DNA of 64,000 nucleotides, from the NCBI RefSeq assembly GCF_016808335.1, contig NC_053138.1, forward strand, positions 57,318,951-57,382,950. The letters are read 5' to 3'. Positions 12,784 to 24,553 of this stretch are shown one piece after another. The stretch comes from Panicum virgatum (Eukaryota; Streptophyta; Magnoliopsida; Poales; Poaceae). The translations under genes were made by a program, and so were the position numbers. Each line of letters begins with the position of its first letter. Position 1 is the stretch's first letter. Below the pieces are notes generated by a model, which saw only the letters and a list, made by a program, of their open reading frames with translations, did not search any database and was not told the origin of the DNA.

Positions 12784-12919
12784 TCTGTTCGCTGCATCCA
12801 GCCAACAATATTTTTCTCTCACACCAAACCAGCACCAGCCAGCAGCCACCAGCCAACCAGCAGTACTTTTCTCTCACAACAAATCAGCACCAGCCACCAG
12901 CCACAGCACAGCGAACAGA
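12784..12919. mobile_element. small foldback MITE
   Basis: Inverted ends CTCTGTTCGCTG (12784 onward) and CAGCGAACAGAG (ending 12919) enclose about 110 bp with an internal repeat of CAGCACCAGCCA-type sequence and TTTTCTCTCACA. Size and ends fit a non-autonomous hAT-like MITE. An 8-bp target duplication is not evident, so family is uncertain. Confidence 0.5.
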
Positions 12920-13207
12920 GTGAATTAAGCTGAAATGTTGAACTATGAGACGTTATGCACAAGTTATGAAAAATTGTAAAGTAGCTGCAACTAGATAACT
13001 AACCCCAATCCGCCCATATATTATATCATCCTAAAATTATATATACTTATAACATACCAATCAATGTACTTACCTTGAGCAATTAGTGTCCATAGCGCAA
13101 TATGGCGCAATCTCTGCCCTGTCTGTATCGAGGAATTAGTTGCTCAGGATTGTAATAATTCTACTGAGTAATTAATAAAGCTCTATCTCTAGCAAAAAAA
13201 TATACTT

Positions 13208-14146
13208 TTTTTTGCGAAAGGGGCTATATATTAAAAGGATAGCACAGTACATCCCTGGAGTTTTACAGAAAACACCCTGGAAGAACTGAAAATTACAATG
13301 AAGCCCCCATCGAGGCCTGCCTCTGAGAGCTGACCGCCGGCGAGGAACACCGGCGCCAGGAACAGTCCTCCTTCCTCCTCCGCGCACGACTCCAACTCAT
13401 GGATCTGCTGCAAGACTCGGCGCCCGGAACCACCTCCAGCACGCTTCTTGAACACTGAACGACCATCAGCCATCGCGACACAGAGAGAAGAAGAGGAACA
13501 AGAGTCCGCCGCCGTCGACAACACCGCCGACGACCGGAACTGAAGCGCACCCCCAGGAACGCAGAATACTCCCACCCTTCCGCCGGAAAGAGGGAAAGCA
13601 AACCTGGATGTGCCGCTGCCGCCGGAGACAGGGAAGCAGCCCAATCCGACGAAGGAACCCACAGCGAAGGTCGATTGGGAATCCTCGTCATCTTGACGTC
13701 GTCGTCCAGCAGAACCGCAGCAGCACCAAACTTTTCGTAGCCAACACAGCAGCAGTGCCACCGGTAGCAACCCACTCCATGAATCCTCCGCGAAATCGCC
13801 GCCGCCGCCGCCGACACCGGAGAAGACCAGGAGAACCAAAAGCCTCTGAAGAGTAACGCCAGAGATGACATGGGACCCGCCGCCATCGCCGTCATTACCT
13901 CCGGGGAAAGAAAACAGACATGACGCCGCCGAGGGCCGCATCACCGGAAGCCTAGCCTACTAGTTACACTACTACTAGTAGCTATACACCGTCGGCCGTC
14001 GATCCGCTCGTTCCTCCCCTACCGGCGGCGGAGAGCCACCGGAGGGAAGAGGATCGAGCAGATCGATGCCGAAATCGTCGCCGCCCGCCTGTCGCCTCTC
14101 TCGGTTACTGTAGAATGGGAACAGGAGGGTGCAAGAGTCTGGCGCG
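13208..14146 (-). mobile_element. non-LTR retroelement insertion (LINE-derived), 939 bp
   Basis: A 14-bp perfect direct repeat, AAAAAAATATACTT, stands at 13194-13207 and at 14147-14160, with 939 bp between. On the minus strand the insert ends CCCCTTTCGC followed by an A run next to the repeat. Long target duplication plus 3' poly(A) is the mark of target-primed reverse transcription. The minus strand has a Gly/Ser-rich frame (13944-13231) without reverse transcriptase or endonuclease motifs. It could be an internally deleted LINE or a non-autonomous relative. The insertion ends about 460 bp upstream of the HSP70 heat-shock element. Confidence 0.7.
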
Positions 14147-14618
14147 AAAAAAATATACTTGCCTCCATGTTCTTATATATATTAAAGAGAAACACGGTGG
14201 GTATGGGATTTGTTGGAAATTTTGACAGATTGTCCAGAAACTGGTTACTAGTGCGTGTTTCAGTTGATTCAATTTTTTTTTGAGACTCTTCAGTTGATTC
14301 AGCTTTTTTTTTTTTGAGTGGGATTCAGTCGATTCAACTGGTTTGTGTATTTTTGCGAGTTTCGTTTGGGCTCTTTCTCTCAGTGGGCTGCTTCGTTTGG
14401 GCTCTTTCTCTCTGTGCATTGTGCCTTGGGCTGAGATCTGATCACAGCCCATCCCTCCTCCGTCAAAGATTCCTTTCTCGCATCTGAAAGCAACCCAATC
14501 AGAAAAAAGAGCCGTTTGAACCAGCTCAGCCGAAAGGCGCCCGTGGAAAGGACACCGCCACGCGCCCGCCACCGCAGGATCCCATCTCAACGGCTGGGAT
14601 CTCCCCACGCCGCTGCCC

Positions 14619-14633
14619 GGAACATTCTAGAAC
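14619..14633 (+). promoter_or_regulatory. heat-shock element of the HSP70 promoter
   Basis: The sequence GGAACATTCTAGAAC contains three perfect alternating units, GAA-nn-TTC-nn-GAA, the binding site of trimeric heat-shock factor. It lies about 40 bp upstream of the TATA box, the normal distance for a functional site. It suggests heat induction over constitutive expression. A CCAAT motif is present further up, near 14493. Confidence 0.85.
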
Positions 14634-14669
14634 CCCAACTCCCACGCGCTGACGCGCCTTTGCCCGCCT

Positions 14670-14676
14670 TATAAAA
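14670..14676 (+). promoter_or_regulatory. TATA box of HSP70
   Basis: TATAAAA, 150 bp upstream of the ATG and downstream of the heat-shock element. Transcription would start near 14700, giving a leader of about 120 nt that is C-rich, as in other grass HSP70 genes. Confidence 0.75.
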
Positions 14677-14818
14677 TCTCCCTCCCCCGCGTCCGTCTCT
14701 TCCCCTCTCGAAACCCTAGTCCCGCACCACCCCCCGCCGCCGCCGCAGCGTCCCCGTCTCGCCCCCCACCTCCGGCCCTCGCGAAGCGCCTCCTCGACCG
14801 CCGGGAGTGAGAGAAGAG

Positions 14819-17800
14819 ATGGCGGGCAAGGGCGACGGGCCGGCGATCGGCATCGACCTCGGCACCACCTACTCGTGCGTCGGCGTGTGGCAGCACGACC
14901 GCGTCGAGATCATCGCCAACGACCAGGGGAACCGCACCACCCCCTCGTACGTCGCCTTCACCGACTCCGAGCGCCTCATCGGAGATGCCGCCAAGAACCA
15001 GGTCGCCATGAACCCCATCAACACCGTCTTTGGTGAGCACCTCTTCGATCCCCCTCCCCTTTCGCTAATTGCTCGTCCCCCGGCTCAGATCTGCTTTGTT
15101 TGACGTGATTAGTACTTCGATCTGCTCGATCCGTCGCGGCTTGGCTAGATCTGCGTTAGTGCTAGATTTGTTTACGGTTTTTCTTGTTGCGAGCATGGAT
15201 GTTTGCTCAGATCCAATGGAATTATAGCTGCGTTTCTGCATAGATCGAGCATAGAAATTTATTCTTGGTTTGACTCAGATCTGTCAATACTAGTGTCTTA
15301 AGCTTATACGGTCTGGTATTCTGAAATTTCTGATCGAGATCTGTTCTGTATGACTTAGTTTCACCTGTTTGTTTTGATGCCGTGAATTTTTGTAGTAAAT
15401 TACATGAACACTAGTAACCTGTTTTTTCAGTAGATCTTGTTCAGTTCGTTTGTCCTCTGCTGCTCATTATGTTTGATCTTTGATGTTCGATGTAACGTTT
15501 TATATTGAGCTAGGGAAGCTCAGTTCTGTGTAGCTAGATACTTTGCTTTACACAATTGTCCTTGATGCTTAGCTTCAATGTTATAAACTGCTAGTTACCT
15601 TCATGCGTTGTTGTTAGAAGTGTTACTTGAGATTATGTCTTGTATTGATGATTTTTGTCCTGCACATGCTAAGATATTGATTGGTTGCTTCTTCCTGAGA
15701 TTACACGTATACTTATGTTTTATAAAGCTTTTGATCAGATGTTCCTAGAGTAGCATTTTATTTCCCAAAACATGAGCTTGCAGATTCATGATGAAACAAA
15801 TACCCCAAGCTCTTTATTCCACTGATTCAAGTGATGGAAAGCTATGCTGTCATAGCTTTTGTGGTTTTCAATCTGAAACATCTGCCATTGAAGCATTCAT
15901 TGTCTTTCCTGTTTTTTATTAAGTTGTTTTTTTCCTTCCAGTCATGCCAAAGTAAATCAAGTTTACCAGAATGTATGATATTTTTGATTTTTGTGTTAAG
16001 TGTTCCATTTTTTAGCAGTGTTCAATTTGGATTTTTAGTAATGGGAGAAGTGATGAGATTATATCCACACGAGATATCTGCATTCATTGTGATGATCACT
16101 TCATGCACTACCATCTGATCTCTCATCATTGATTTTAACCTTTTGTCTTCATTAGAAACATTAGAACTCCTGGTTTTGAACATATCGGCATAAACTGTCA
16201 TAATTATAGCTTTTGTAGTTGCCACCTCTGCATACGGAGCATTCCTTGATCAGCCCATTTTGATAAAAAGGATGTGGTAGTATTTGTAGCTCTGATCTTT
16301 GAAACATAAGGCATTGTTGCAACTTTTCTTCACTATGAACTTTTTAGTGATTATATTTAATGTTGTAAAGTTTGCAGAGACATTTTGGAGTCTTACCCTG
16401 GTTGTCGTTTTATGTGCAGTCTGTGATGCAAGAATTCCCATTTCCTGAATCACAATGATTATTACAATGAAAAATCACCATCTTTCGGCTGAGATTGCAC
16501 GTCCAGTTTAAATTACAATGTCTCAAGAGATCCATGCTGTTTCTTTGTGTACAGTCAATGCCATTTGGTATCTGATGCCCAGTCTTTTTTGTGATTGTGT
16601 GTCTCGAAACGTTGCATAAAACAAGGGGGATCGGATCTTGCGACACTGGTTGCTCATTTATGTGCTTCCTGTTACTATATGACTGTTTACATTGTTTATT
16701 CCAGTCATTTTTTTGGTAGTAATCGCTTGTTTGGTGTTTGTTTGCAAAGTATGATTGCTTAGTTAGGGTTGGTGTATATTTTGTTTTCTGAGTGTTATGT
16801 ATTGTTTGCTGTCATTTTTTGGAGTGGCAAATATTTCTACTCAACAATTGATGTTTGTCATTGTAGTCTCTTGGTTCTTTAAAGCAATCTCTGACAGAAC
16901 TGTTCTCATGCAGATGCCAAGCGTCTCATCGGCAGAAGGTTCACTGATGCTTCTGTCCAGAGTGATATCAAGCTCTGGCCCTTCAAGGTCATTTCTGGAC
17001 CTGGTGAGAAGCCCATGATTGTTGTCCAGCACAAGGGTGAGGATAAGCAGTTTGCTGCTGAGGAGATCTCCTCCATGGTTCTGATCAAGATGCGTGAGAT
17101 TGCTGAAGCTTACCTTGGCAGTACTATCAAGAACGCTGTTGTCACAGTTCCTGCCTATTTCAACGACTCACAGAGGCAGGCCACCAAGGATGCTGGGGTG
17201 ATTGCTGGCCTCAACGTGCTGCGTATCATCAATGAGCCGACTGCTGCTGCTATTGCCTATGGTCTTGACAAGAAGGCCACCAGTGTGGGCGAGAAGAATG
17301 TCCTCATCTTTGACCTTGGTGGTGGTACCTTTGATGTGTCCCTCCTCACGATTGAGGAAGGTATCTTTGAGGTTAAGGCCACTGCTGGTGATACTCATCT
17401 TGGTGGTGAGGACTTCGACAACAGGATGGTCAACCACTTCGTCCAGGAGTTCAAGAGGAAGAACAAGAAGGACATCACTGGCAACCCTAGGGCTCTCAGG
17501 AGGTTGAGGACAGCTTGTGAGAGGGCGAAGAGGACTCTGTCTTCCACTGCCCAGACCACCATTGAGATCGACTCCCTGTATGAGGGCATCGACTTCTACT
17601 CCACCATCACCCGTGCTAGATTTGAGGAGCTCAACATGGACCTGTTCAGGAAGTGTATGGAGCCTGTTGAGAAGTGCCTGAGGGATGCCAAGATGGACAA
17701 GAGCAGTGTGCACGATGTTGTCCTTGTTGGTGGTTCTACTAGGATTCCCAGAGTGCAGCAGCTGCTCCAGGACTTCTTCAACGGCAAGGAGCTGTGCAAG

Positions 17801-18649
17801 AACATCAACCCTGATGAGGCCGTTGCCTATGGTGCTGCTGTCCAGGCCGCCATCCTAAGTGGCGAGGGCAACGAGAAGGTGCAGGACCTGCTTCTGTTGG
17901 ACGTCACCCCTCTGTCCCTTGGTCTGGAGACTGCCGGAGGAGTGATGACTGTGCTGATCCCGAGGAACACCACCATCCCCACCAAAAAGGAGCAGGTGTT
18001 CTCCACCTACTCGGACAACCAGCCTGGTGTCCTGATCCAGGTGTACGAGGGTGAGAGGACCAGGACCCGCGACAACAACCTCCTGGGCAAGTTCGAGCTC
18101 TCCGGCATCCCCCCTGCTCCCCGTGGCGTCCCCCAGATCACGGTCTGCTTCGACATCGACGCCAACGGCATCCTGAACGTCTCCGCCGAGGACAAGACCA
18201 CCGGCCAGAAGAACAAGATCACGATCACCAACGACAAGGGCAGGCTGTCCAAGGAGGAGATCGAGAAGATGGTGCAGGACGCGGAGAAGTACAAGTCGGA
18301 GGACGAGGAGCACAAGAAGAAGGTGGAGGCCAAGAACTCGCTGGAGAACTACGCGTACAACATGCGCAACACGATCCGCGACGAGAAGATCGCCTCGAAG
18401 CTGGCGGCCGACGACAAGAAGAAGATCGAGGACGCGATCGACGCGGCCATCAGCTGGCTGGACGCCAACCAGCTGGCGGAGGCGGACGAGTTCGAGGACA
18501 AGATGAAGGAGCTGGAGAGCCTGTGCAACCCCATCATCGCCAAGATGTACCAGGGCGCGGGAGCGGACATGGGCGGCGCCGCCGGCATGGACGAGGACGC
18601 GCCCGCGGGCAGCGGCGGCCCGGGCCCCAAGATCGAGGAGGTGGACTAA
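14819..18649 (+). CDS. HSP70: cytosolic heat-shock cognate protein 70
   Basis: Exons 14819-15032 and 16914-18649 (GT-AG, phase 1 intron of 1881 bp after codon 71) give 650 codons, 649 residues, the usual size. The product is an ATP-dependent chaperone of cytosol and nucleus that binds exposed hydrophobic segments with J-protein and nucleotide-exchange partners. The nucleotide-binding domain has [15 protein letters not shown], the second phosphate motif [14 protein letters not shown] and [16 protein letters not shown]. The substrate-binding domain and helical lid follow, then a Gly-rich tail ending EEVD, the signal for TPR co-chaperones and for cytosolic location. The intron sits at the position conserved in plant HSC70 genes, within the Asp codon. 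No signal or transit peptide precedes GIDLG. The first in-frame ATG is used; 12 nt upstream is only a GTG. GC content climbs strongly toward the 3' end. The reading frame is intact and the gene looks functional. Confidence 0.97.
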
Positions 18650-19897
18650 GCGGCTCGCCGTCGCGTCGTGGTCTTATGCGGTGGCAGGCCCCACTATCTC
18701 ACGCTGCTGCCGCGAGTTATCGTTTTCTGCTGTATCGAACTTAATTATGGTTGGTCGGTTGGTACTGTGGTGGTAATTTTTGGACCTCGTGATGGTCGGT
18801 CGGTCAGTATCGTCTGTCGGTGAACAATGTTGCTTGATTGGTTGATCAAGCGTTAAGTAATACGGTGTTATTCGGTATCTATTTTGTCCTTTCACGTTTC
18901 CCTACTTGTTTATATTTTTTTTCTCATCGCAAAAGCTAACTCGGTGTCGGACTGCTCGCCGTTGTGCCGTGCCAAGCGGTCGGTGCTGTGCCTCGTCGCT
19001 TCGGCCAAGTGGTAGCCCCAGCTCGCCCGCGCGCTTTTCCTTGGTCTCGAAGCATGCGAGGCTGCCTGCGCCGGTCGCTGGGCGCGGCCACTGGGGTGCG
19101 AGGCTGGCCGCGCCTGCCTGCTTGGGTCGGCCGGCGCCTTCCTTTCCCTGGGCGGACGCCGCTTTAGCCGAATCAGCCCAGGCACCCGCCAAAGCCGGCC
19201 GCGCCTCCTCGGTGTCCGCGTCGCGACAAGCCGAGCCGGCGAGCCCCGTGCCGTCCCGTTGCCATCAGAATCTCCCCCGCCTCGGCCGCCGCCGCATCGC
19301 GTCACATGGGCCGCAGGCAGGCGCCGGGGCGCCTTTGCCATCTTTGACCGCGCTTATATAAATCTGACCTGACCTCAACAATGTGGGGGAGTCTTCCGGG
19401 CCAAGACACTCGCGCGCGCCCCGGCTGGCCGCCTGCTGAGTCGGCGCGCCACCGTGGCCGTAGCCGGCGGCCGGCGCTCGCTGACGCCGCCCCGCCTGGG
19501 TAGTAGGAGACTAGGGCTAGGTCGCGGGAATATCTGCGACGCTGATGTCTCGGCTTTGCTTGATGTTGATGCGATGGTACTGCCTTTGGTCGCTCGCTCG
19601 TCTCGCCGTTTCCTCAACCCAAGCTACGTGTAAAAAGAAGAATCATTTTTTTCTTCCTCGAAAAGATACGAGAGTGTTATTGTGCAGCACAGCCACAGCA
19701 GGCAGGGGAAACGGGGAGGGGGCAAGGCGGGATGAAGGCGTCTTCGTGTGACCGACACGGAGTGGTGGTCTGCGTCGTGCCGCAGCGTCCGATGGACTCC
19801 GTTTCACCGTTTGGGGGCATCAAGGAAACCAACTGCCTGACACACATTTTGCTTCTCCTTGCTCACACATATTTTCAGTCTTTTGTATATTGCTTAA
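18650..19897. other. HSP70 3' UTR and GC-rich intergenic sequence
   Basis: About 18650-18890 is likely the HSP70 3' UTR (T/G-rich, no frame). A GC-rich patch follows (18940-19560) with a TATA-like TTATATAAA near 19350 but only short frames downstream of it. No recognised protein on either strand. Confidence 0.5.
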
Positions 19898-20140
19898 GGC
19901 CTTGTTTAGTTGCCTTCCAAATTCCAAAATTTTACGAGATTCCCCATCACATGAAATGTTTCAATGCATGCATAAATTATTAAATATAGCTAAATAAAAT
20001 AATTAATTACACAGTTTGTCTATAATTTGCGAGACAAATTTTTTGAGCCTAATTAACCCATGACGGGATAATAATTACCAAATACAAACAAAAGTGCGAC
20101 AACACTTTACACCAAAAAGTTTGCGCATCTAAACAAGGCC
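19898..20140. mobile_element. Tourist-like MITE (PIF/Harbinger type)
   Basis: The 243-bp element starts GGCCTTGTTTAG and ends CTAAACAAGGCC, a perfect 12-bp terminal inverted repeat, and is flanked by TAA on both sides (19895-19897 and 20141-20143). The trinucleotide duplication and AT-rich core are those of Tourist elements, which are abundant near panicoid genes. It lies between HSP70 and the Dof gene. Confidence 0.92.
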
Positions 20141-20143
20141 TAA

Positions 20144-21120
20144 GATCCGTTTGGCACGGTTTGGGCCGGCTTCAGCGTCAGCACCGTGGCAGCGAGCCTA
20201 TACCAAATTGCTATGTACTATGCCAACAATATGTTGGACCCGGCAATATAATAGCTAACTCGGGCATATCTATTTTAGGCCTAATTTACATGTGAACTTT
20301 GACTCTTTGAGGTGTCCATCTAATTGACAACTTCACCTTTGATACTGGCTGAATGTATTGTGGTCTCACACTATAATTTTCGACTCTAGCGGGCCTTGTT
20401 TGCCTCAGGGACTTGCTTTTCTTCCTCATCTCTTACATCTCCCACCACTGATCCCTCCCCCTCCCACTTCCTCGACTCTGTTCAACTGGCTGTCCTCCAT
20501 TGCCCGAGTCCGCCATGACTTTTATTTGGACTCAGTGGAATTGTAGAACCCTTAAATCTAAATTTGAACCTCGGAGCTCGTCTCGCCAAGATTTCCATTT
20601 ACCATTATCTCGGAACCGACGCCGGCTATATATAACTGTTCATCGGTATAAGACGTACAGTGCCTTGTTAAACCGACGGTCCGCCCATCGCTATTTCAAG
20701 TTCGGGGTGATAGTGTGAGGATAAATGTTAATTGGTACCGGAGACCTCCAAAAGAAAATATCTAGTAATGTACTAATGTTACAGCTCTCCCTTATTTGTT
20801 CTTTGACAGACAAAAAAGAGAAATCGAATGATGAAACTCTCTGAACCTATAGCTTATTATTATTACTTGCAGATACATATATCGTTCATGCGAAAATTAA
20901 AGCAGTGCATGAGCCAAACTCGCCCTGCCTAATAATCGCGTAAGCATCAAGTACGTCCGTACACGTATACGAATATAATTCTACGGTACGGTGTCCTACT
21001 ACCATGCTACCAGCTCGGTGTGGCCCCCAGCGAACAAACACCGGGTCGTCGAGCTCAGGCAGTCAGGCAGCGGGCAGACCAGACCAGCTCGCTGCTTTCG
21101 CTTTATTTTTTCGCTTTGGG
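20144..21120. other. intergenic and upstream region of the Dof gene
   Basis: No protein-like frame is seen. The right part is the distal promoter of the Dof gene. No further element with clear ends was found. Confidence 0.5.
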
Positions 21121-21125
21121 AGGTG

Positions 21126-21133
21126 TATAAATA
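21126..21133 (+). promoter_or_regulatory. TATA box of the Dof gene
   Basis: TATAAATA, about 680 bp upstream of the start codon. It is followed by a G run at 21152-21164 and a pyrimidine-rich leader, so the 5' UTR would be about 650 nt long, unusually long. Confidence 0.6.
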
Positions 21134-21320
21134 CGGGGCACACCAGCACAGGGGGGGGGGGGGGGCCTTCACCTTCACCTCACTTCATCGCCCCGTCTCT
21201 CGATCGTTTCCCTTCCCTTGCGCCCGATCCCATTCCATTGCTTGCGTGCTGGAGCCCTCCTCGCTTTCGCTGGTGGCGCCGTCCATGTCTCCTCCTGCAC
21301 ACTGATTGAGCCCTTCACTC

Positions 21321-21323
<3 letters not shown>

Positions 21324-21402
<79 letters not shown>

Positions 21403-21462
21403 CTGTTGGCTACCTAGCTAGGGTTTGCCCATGGCCCTTCTCCTTTTTTGAGCCATCACCTT

Positions 21463-21506
<44 letters not shown>
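21324..21506 (+). repeat. two (TC)n tracts in the Dof leader
   Basis: A TC run at 21324-21400 and another at 21464-21506 lie in the inferred 5' UTR. Such GA/TC tracts are bound in plants by BBR/BPC GAGA factors and are highly length-variable. Whether these act in regulation here is inference. Confidence 0.85.
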
Positions 21507-21509
<3 letters not shown>

Positions 21510-21806
21510 GACTCATGACACATCCATCCCCACTAGCGTTCTAGCCATCCCAGCACCCTCTCGGCCTCTGGTCTCTACCTCTGTCTCTCTCTTAGCTTGC
21601 ATACTGTTCCTGCTCGATCGTTCTCTCTTAGCAGCTAAGGAAGGCCACATAAATTATAAAAGGCACCACTTGAGAGGACAGGCCCGAGGAAAGTTGTGGT
21701 TCTTCTTCTTCTGCTTCTTCGTTCTTGCCGCCTTCCCCCCTCAAAGAGTCACGGTCAGTGAAAGGAAGAGTGCAGAGGTTCATCTTTCTTCGCTCGCTCG
21801 ATCATC

Positions 21807-23187
21807 ATGGTGTTCTCCTCGCTGCCGATCTTCCTAGACCCTCCCAATTGGGGCCAGGTAATTGATTTACCCTATTGCTTACTTCTTCCTATATATCTCT
21901 ACTTCTTGTTTAACAACTTACTTTCAATTTCATCCTATATGTGTGCCCAAGCATGATGAGCTGGTGCATCTTTTTTTTTGTATCTCTGTTTCCTTTCTAT
22001 TATTTTTGGGGTGAATCATGGTGTTTTAGATATATATCAACCTCTAACTTTTTGTTGATTGATCCAATTTTATTTACTGGCTTTGTTCATGCCCAACTCA
22101 GGGGTAGACACAAAGAGAAGGACATGATTCGTTCTAGGCATGTTCTTGAATATACCGTGTGCTTTGCATTGGATTCAGTAGTCGTCTTTGTCAATTTAAT
22201 TCTCTCCTTTGATTCGCTATACAGATGCAGATGCAGCAGCAGCAGCAGCCACCACTCCAGTGTCTCCTCGGCGGCGGCGGCGGCGGCGGCGGGAGCGACC
22301 ACCACCACCTGATGCCTCCGCCGTCCGGCCTGGCGCCGCTGCCCGGCGGCCCCGCTGACACGGCGGCGAGCGCTCCGGCGGGCGGCAACTCGTCCTCCTC
22401 GATGCAGGCTCCTGCCGGGGCGGGAGCGGGGGCGCAGCCGCGGCCGGTCGTGTCCATGGCCGAGCGCGCCCGGCTGGCGCGCGTGCCGCTGCCGGAGCCC
22501 GGCACGCTGCGGTGCCCGCGCTGCGACTCCACCAACACCAAGTTCTGCTACTTCAACAACTACTCGCTCTCGCAGCCGCGCCACTTCTGCAAGGCGTGCC
22601 GCCGCTACTGGACCCGCGGCGGCGCGCTCCGCAACGTGCCCGTCGGCGGCGGCTGCCGCCGCAACACCAAGCGCTCCAGCAAGAAGTCGTCCCGCGGCGG
22701 CGGCGCGGGTGCCACGGCGGCCACGTCCTCATCGTCGACCACCTCCACCTCCACCACGGCCACCACCACGAGCGCCGCCATGGCGGCGGCCGAGGCCATC
22801 GCCAGCATGCAGGCGCAGCTGCCCCACCTCGGCCTCCCGCCCGCCGCGGCCGCCGCCGCCCTGGAGGCGTCGCTGGAGGGCTACCACCACTACCTGCCTT
22901 TCCAGATGCAGCCGCAGTTCCTGCAGCAAGTTGGCCTGCACGGGTACCATTTCGCCGACGACGGCAGCGGCGTCCTCGCCGACGGGTTCCCGAGGGGAGT
23001 CGTCGCCTCGGGGCTGCTCGCGCAGCTCGCCGCGGTGAAGATGGAGGAGCACAGCAGCGGAGGCGGCGGAGGTGCCGTCGCGGCGCATGAGCAGTCGTAC
23101 TGGCCCGGCAGCACCGGCGGCGGCGGCGGGTGGCCGGCGGAGTTCCTGTCAGGGTTCAGCTCGTCTTCTTCAGGGAATGTGTTGTGA
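21807..23187 (+). CDS. Dof-type zinc-finger transcription factor
   Basis: Exon 1 (21807-21857) encodes [17 protein letters not shown]; a 367-bp GT-AG intron follows; exon 2 is 22225-23187. The product is 337 residues. The MVFSS start, with an intron right after it, marks the clade that includes Arabidopsis Dof5.1, Dof3.6 and Dof2.4. The Dof finger starts about residue 110 ([20 protein letters not shown]) and has both cysteine pairs (CPRC and FCKAC) followed by [18 protein letters not shown]. It binds AAAG cores in DNA. The finger is preceded by Gln and Gly runs and followed by Ser/Thr/Ala-rich and Gly-rich low-complexity segments, as is usual in this family. Exon 2 is extremely GC-rich. The frame is intact. 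The precise Dof number cannot be given from sequence alone. Confidence 0.93.
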
Positions 23188-24164
23188 GTTGCATGTGGTG
23201 GCCGTCCGGGCTTGGGATGCATGCATCATGGGGGCCATGCATGGATGCTGCTGAAGAAGCTGATGAACAAGGCCAGCTCACCCTTAAATTAGTTCTAGGG
23301 TTTATGTGGTTTGGGGACTTGATCAGAGTTGTGTTCTTCACCAATTAGGATGGTGATCATCGATCATGAGTTGGGGTTTTACATGTTTTTTTCCTCAGTT
23401 TAAGAGTTTCATGCTGGTTATTGGTAGTGTTGCATGTAGTGCAGGGATCGGAGATTCGGAGGTGCATGTGTTAACTCATGGAGGTGATACGTGTCAAGTT
23501 ACTTAACTATACTATGTTTAATTATAATGGGAACTTGGTCATGGTTGTACTAGTGCGAGTTCAAAATTTCAAATGTATTTGGATTTTTCTTGATTGAAAT
23601 GTCATGGAACGATTGATGTGCTAGCATTTGTGGCTATGGCCTCATGTCGGAGATTCGATCAATGTGATGTATTGGTGGTCAAGACTACAGATTTTGTTTG
23701 CACAATCTTAATTTGATGAAATTTCGCTCCATATACCACTTCATGAAACAAATTAATCCTCTTAGTTCGAGCACCCTAAAAAGGACAATGGTTGAGCTAG
23801 CTTGAATGGTTATGTCCTTGGGGGGGGGGGGGGTTTCCCCACCTAATTTTCATATTTCATTCATTTGACTCATGAGTCAGATTGTACAGCAGAAATGGGG
23901 GTATCGAGGGGGGGGGGGTTGAAATCTGTTACAATTTGTTACATGGGGGAAAACAAGTTACTCCAGGACTTGATTACTCCAGCATCCGCCCTAGGCAGGC
24001 GCTATGCCCAGAGGCGCGCATCTTCGTTGCGACCTTAGAGATTAATAGTTTACATTTCATTACAATCCAAATTAAATCTTAATTCAATAAAATTTTCTCT
24101 ATCAACCACCTTGTAAAAAGAAATGAATCCCCCTTAGTTCTATTAACCTCTAGTGAACAACTTT

Positions 24165-24225
24165 TGTTTTTCGAGAACAGCAGGAGAGCTGCATATCATT
24201 CTATTCTATTAAGGAGCTCCACTGA
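24165..24225 (-). mobile_element. remnant LINE 3' end
   Basis: On the minus strand the sequence GATATGCAGCTCTCCTGCTG followed by TTCTCGAAAAAC matches the pattern of a common grass LINE tail (recognised from memory). Only the last ~60 bp are visible, consistent with strong 5' truncation. Confidence 0.35.
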
Positions 24226-24374
24226 ACAACTAAAATTAATTATGGGCATGATTCATGATCGAATGGCTATGTTCTCACATTAAAATTTGAGAACGTGTTG
24301 TCTTGGTGGTTCAGACCAAATATTCCAATATTCATATGAATTGAGTCTTAGTTCGATGAAACTCTCGTTCCCTG

Positions 24375-24553
24375 GGCCGGATCTAGCACTAGGTCAGCTG
24401 GGGCTCGAGCCCCTCCTACCCGTGCTAGAAGCATGAAGTCCCTCCTAAGCCCCTACCTATAAATTTGTAGCCATTGAAGCTTGAAAGGAGTAGCTATAGG
24501 TAGAAGATAAAGTGAAGAATAAGCCCCTCCTAATATTTTTTTCTAGATCCGCC
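24375..24553. mobile_element. possible MITE
   Basis: Short inverted ends, GGCCGGATCTAG at 24375 and CTAGATCCGCC ending 24553, flank 180 bp with repeated AGCCCCTCCTA. It resembles a small grass repeat. No target duplication is clear. Confidence 0.4.

Noticed and set aside
13231..13944. 237-codon minus-strand frame
   Set aside because: Inside the target-primed insertion; Gly/Ser/Cys-rich with no recognisable domain. Kept only as part of the mobile element.
17168..17713. Antisense frames across HSP70 exon 2
   Set aside because: Shadows produced by the codon bias of HSP70; the plus strand has unambiguous motifs.
21218..21518. Ser/Leu repeat frames
   Set aside because: Translations of the TC microsatellites in the Dof leader.
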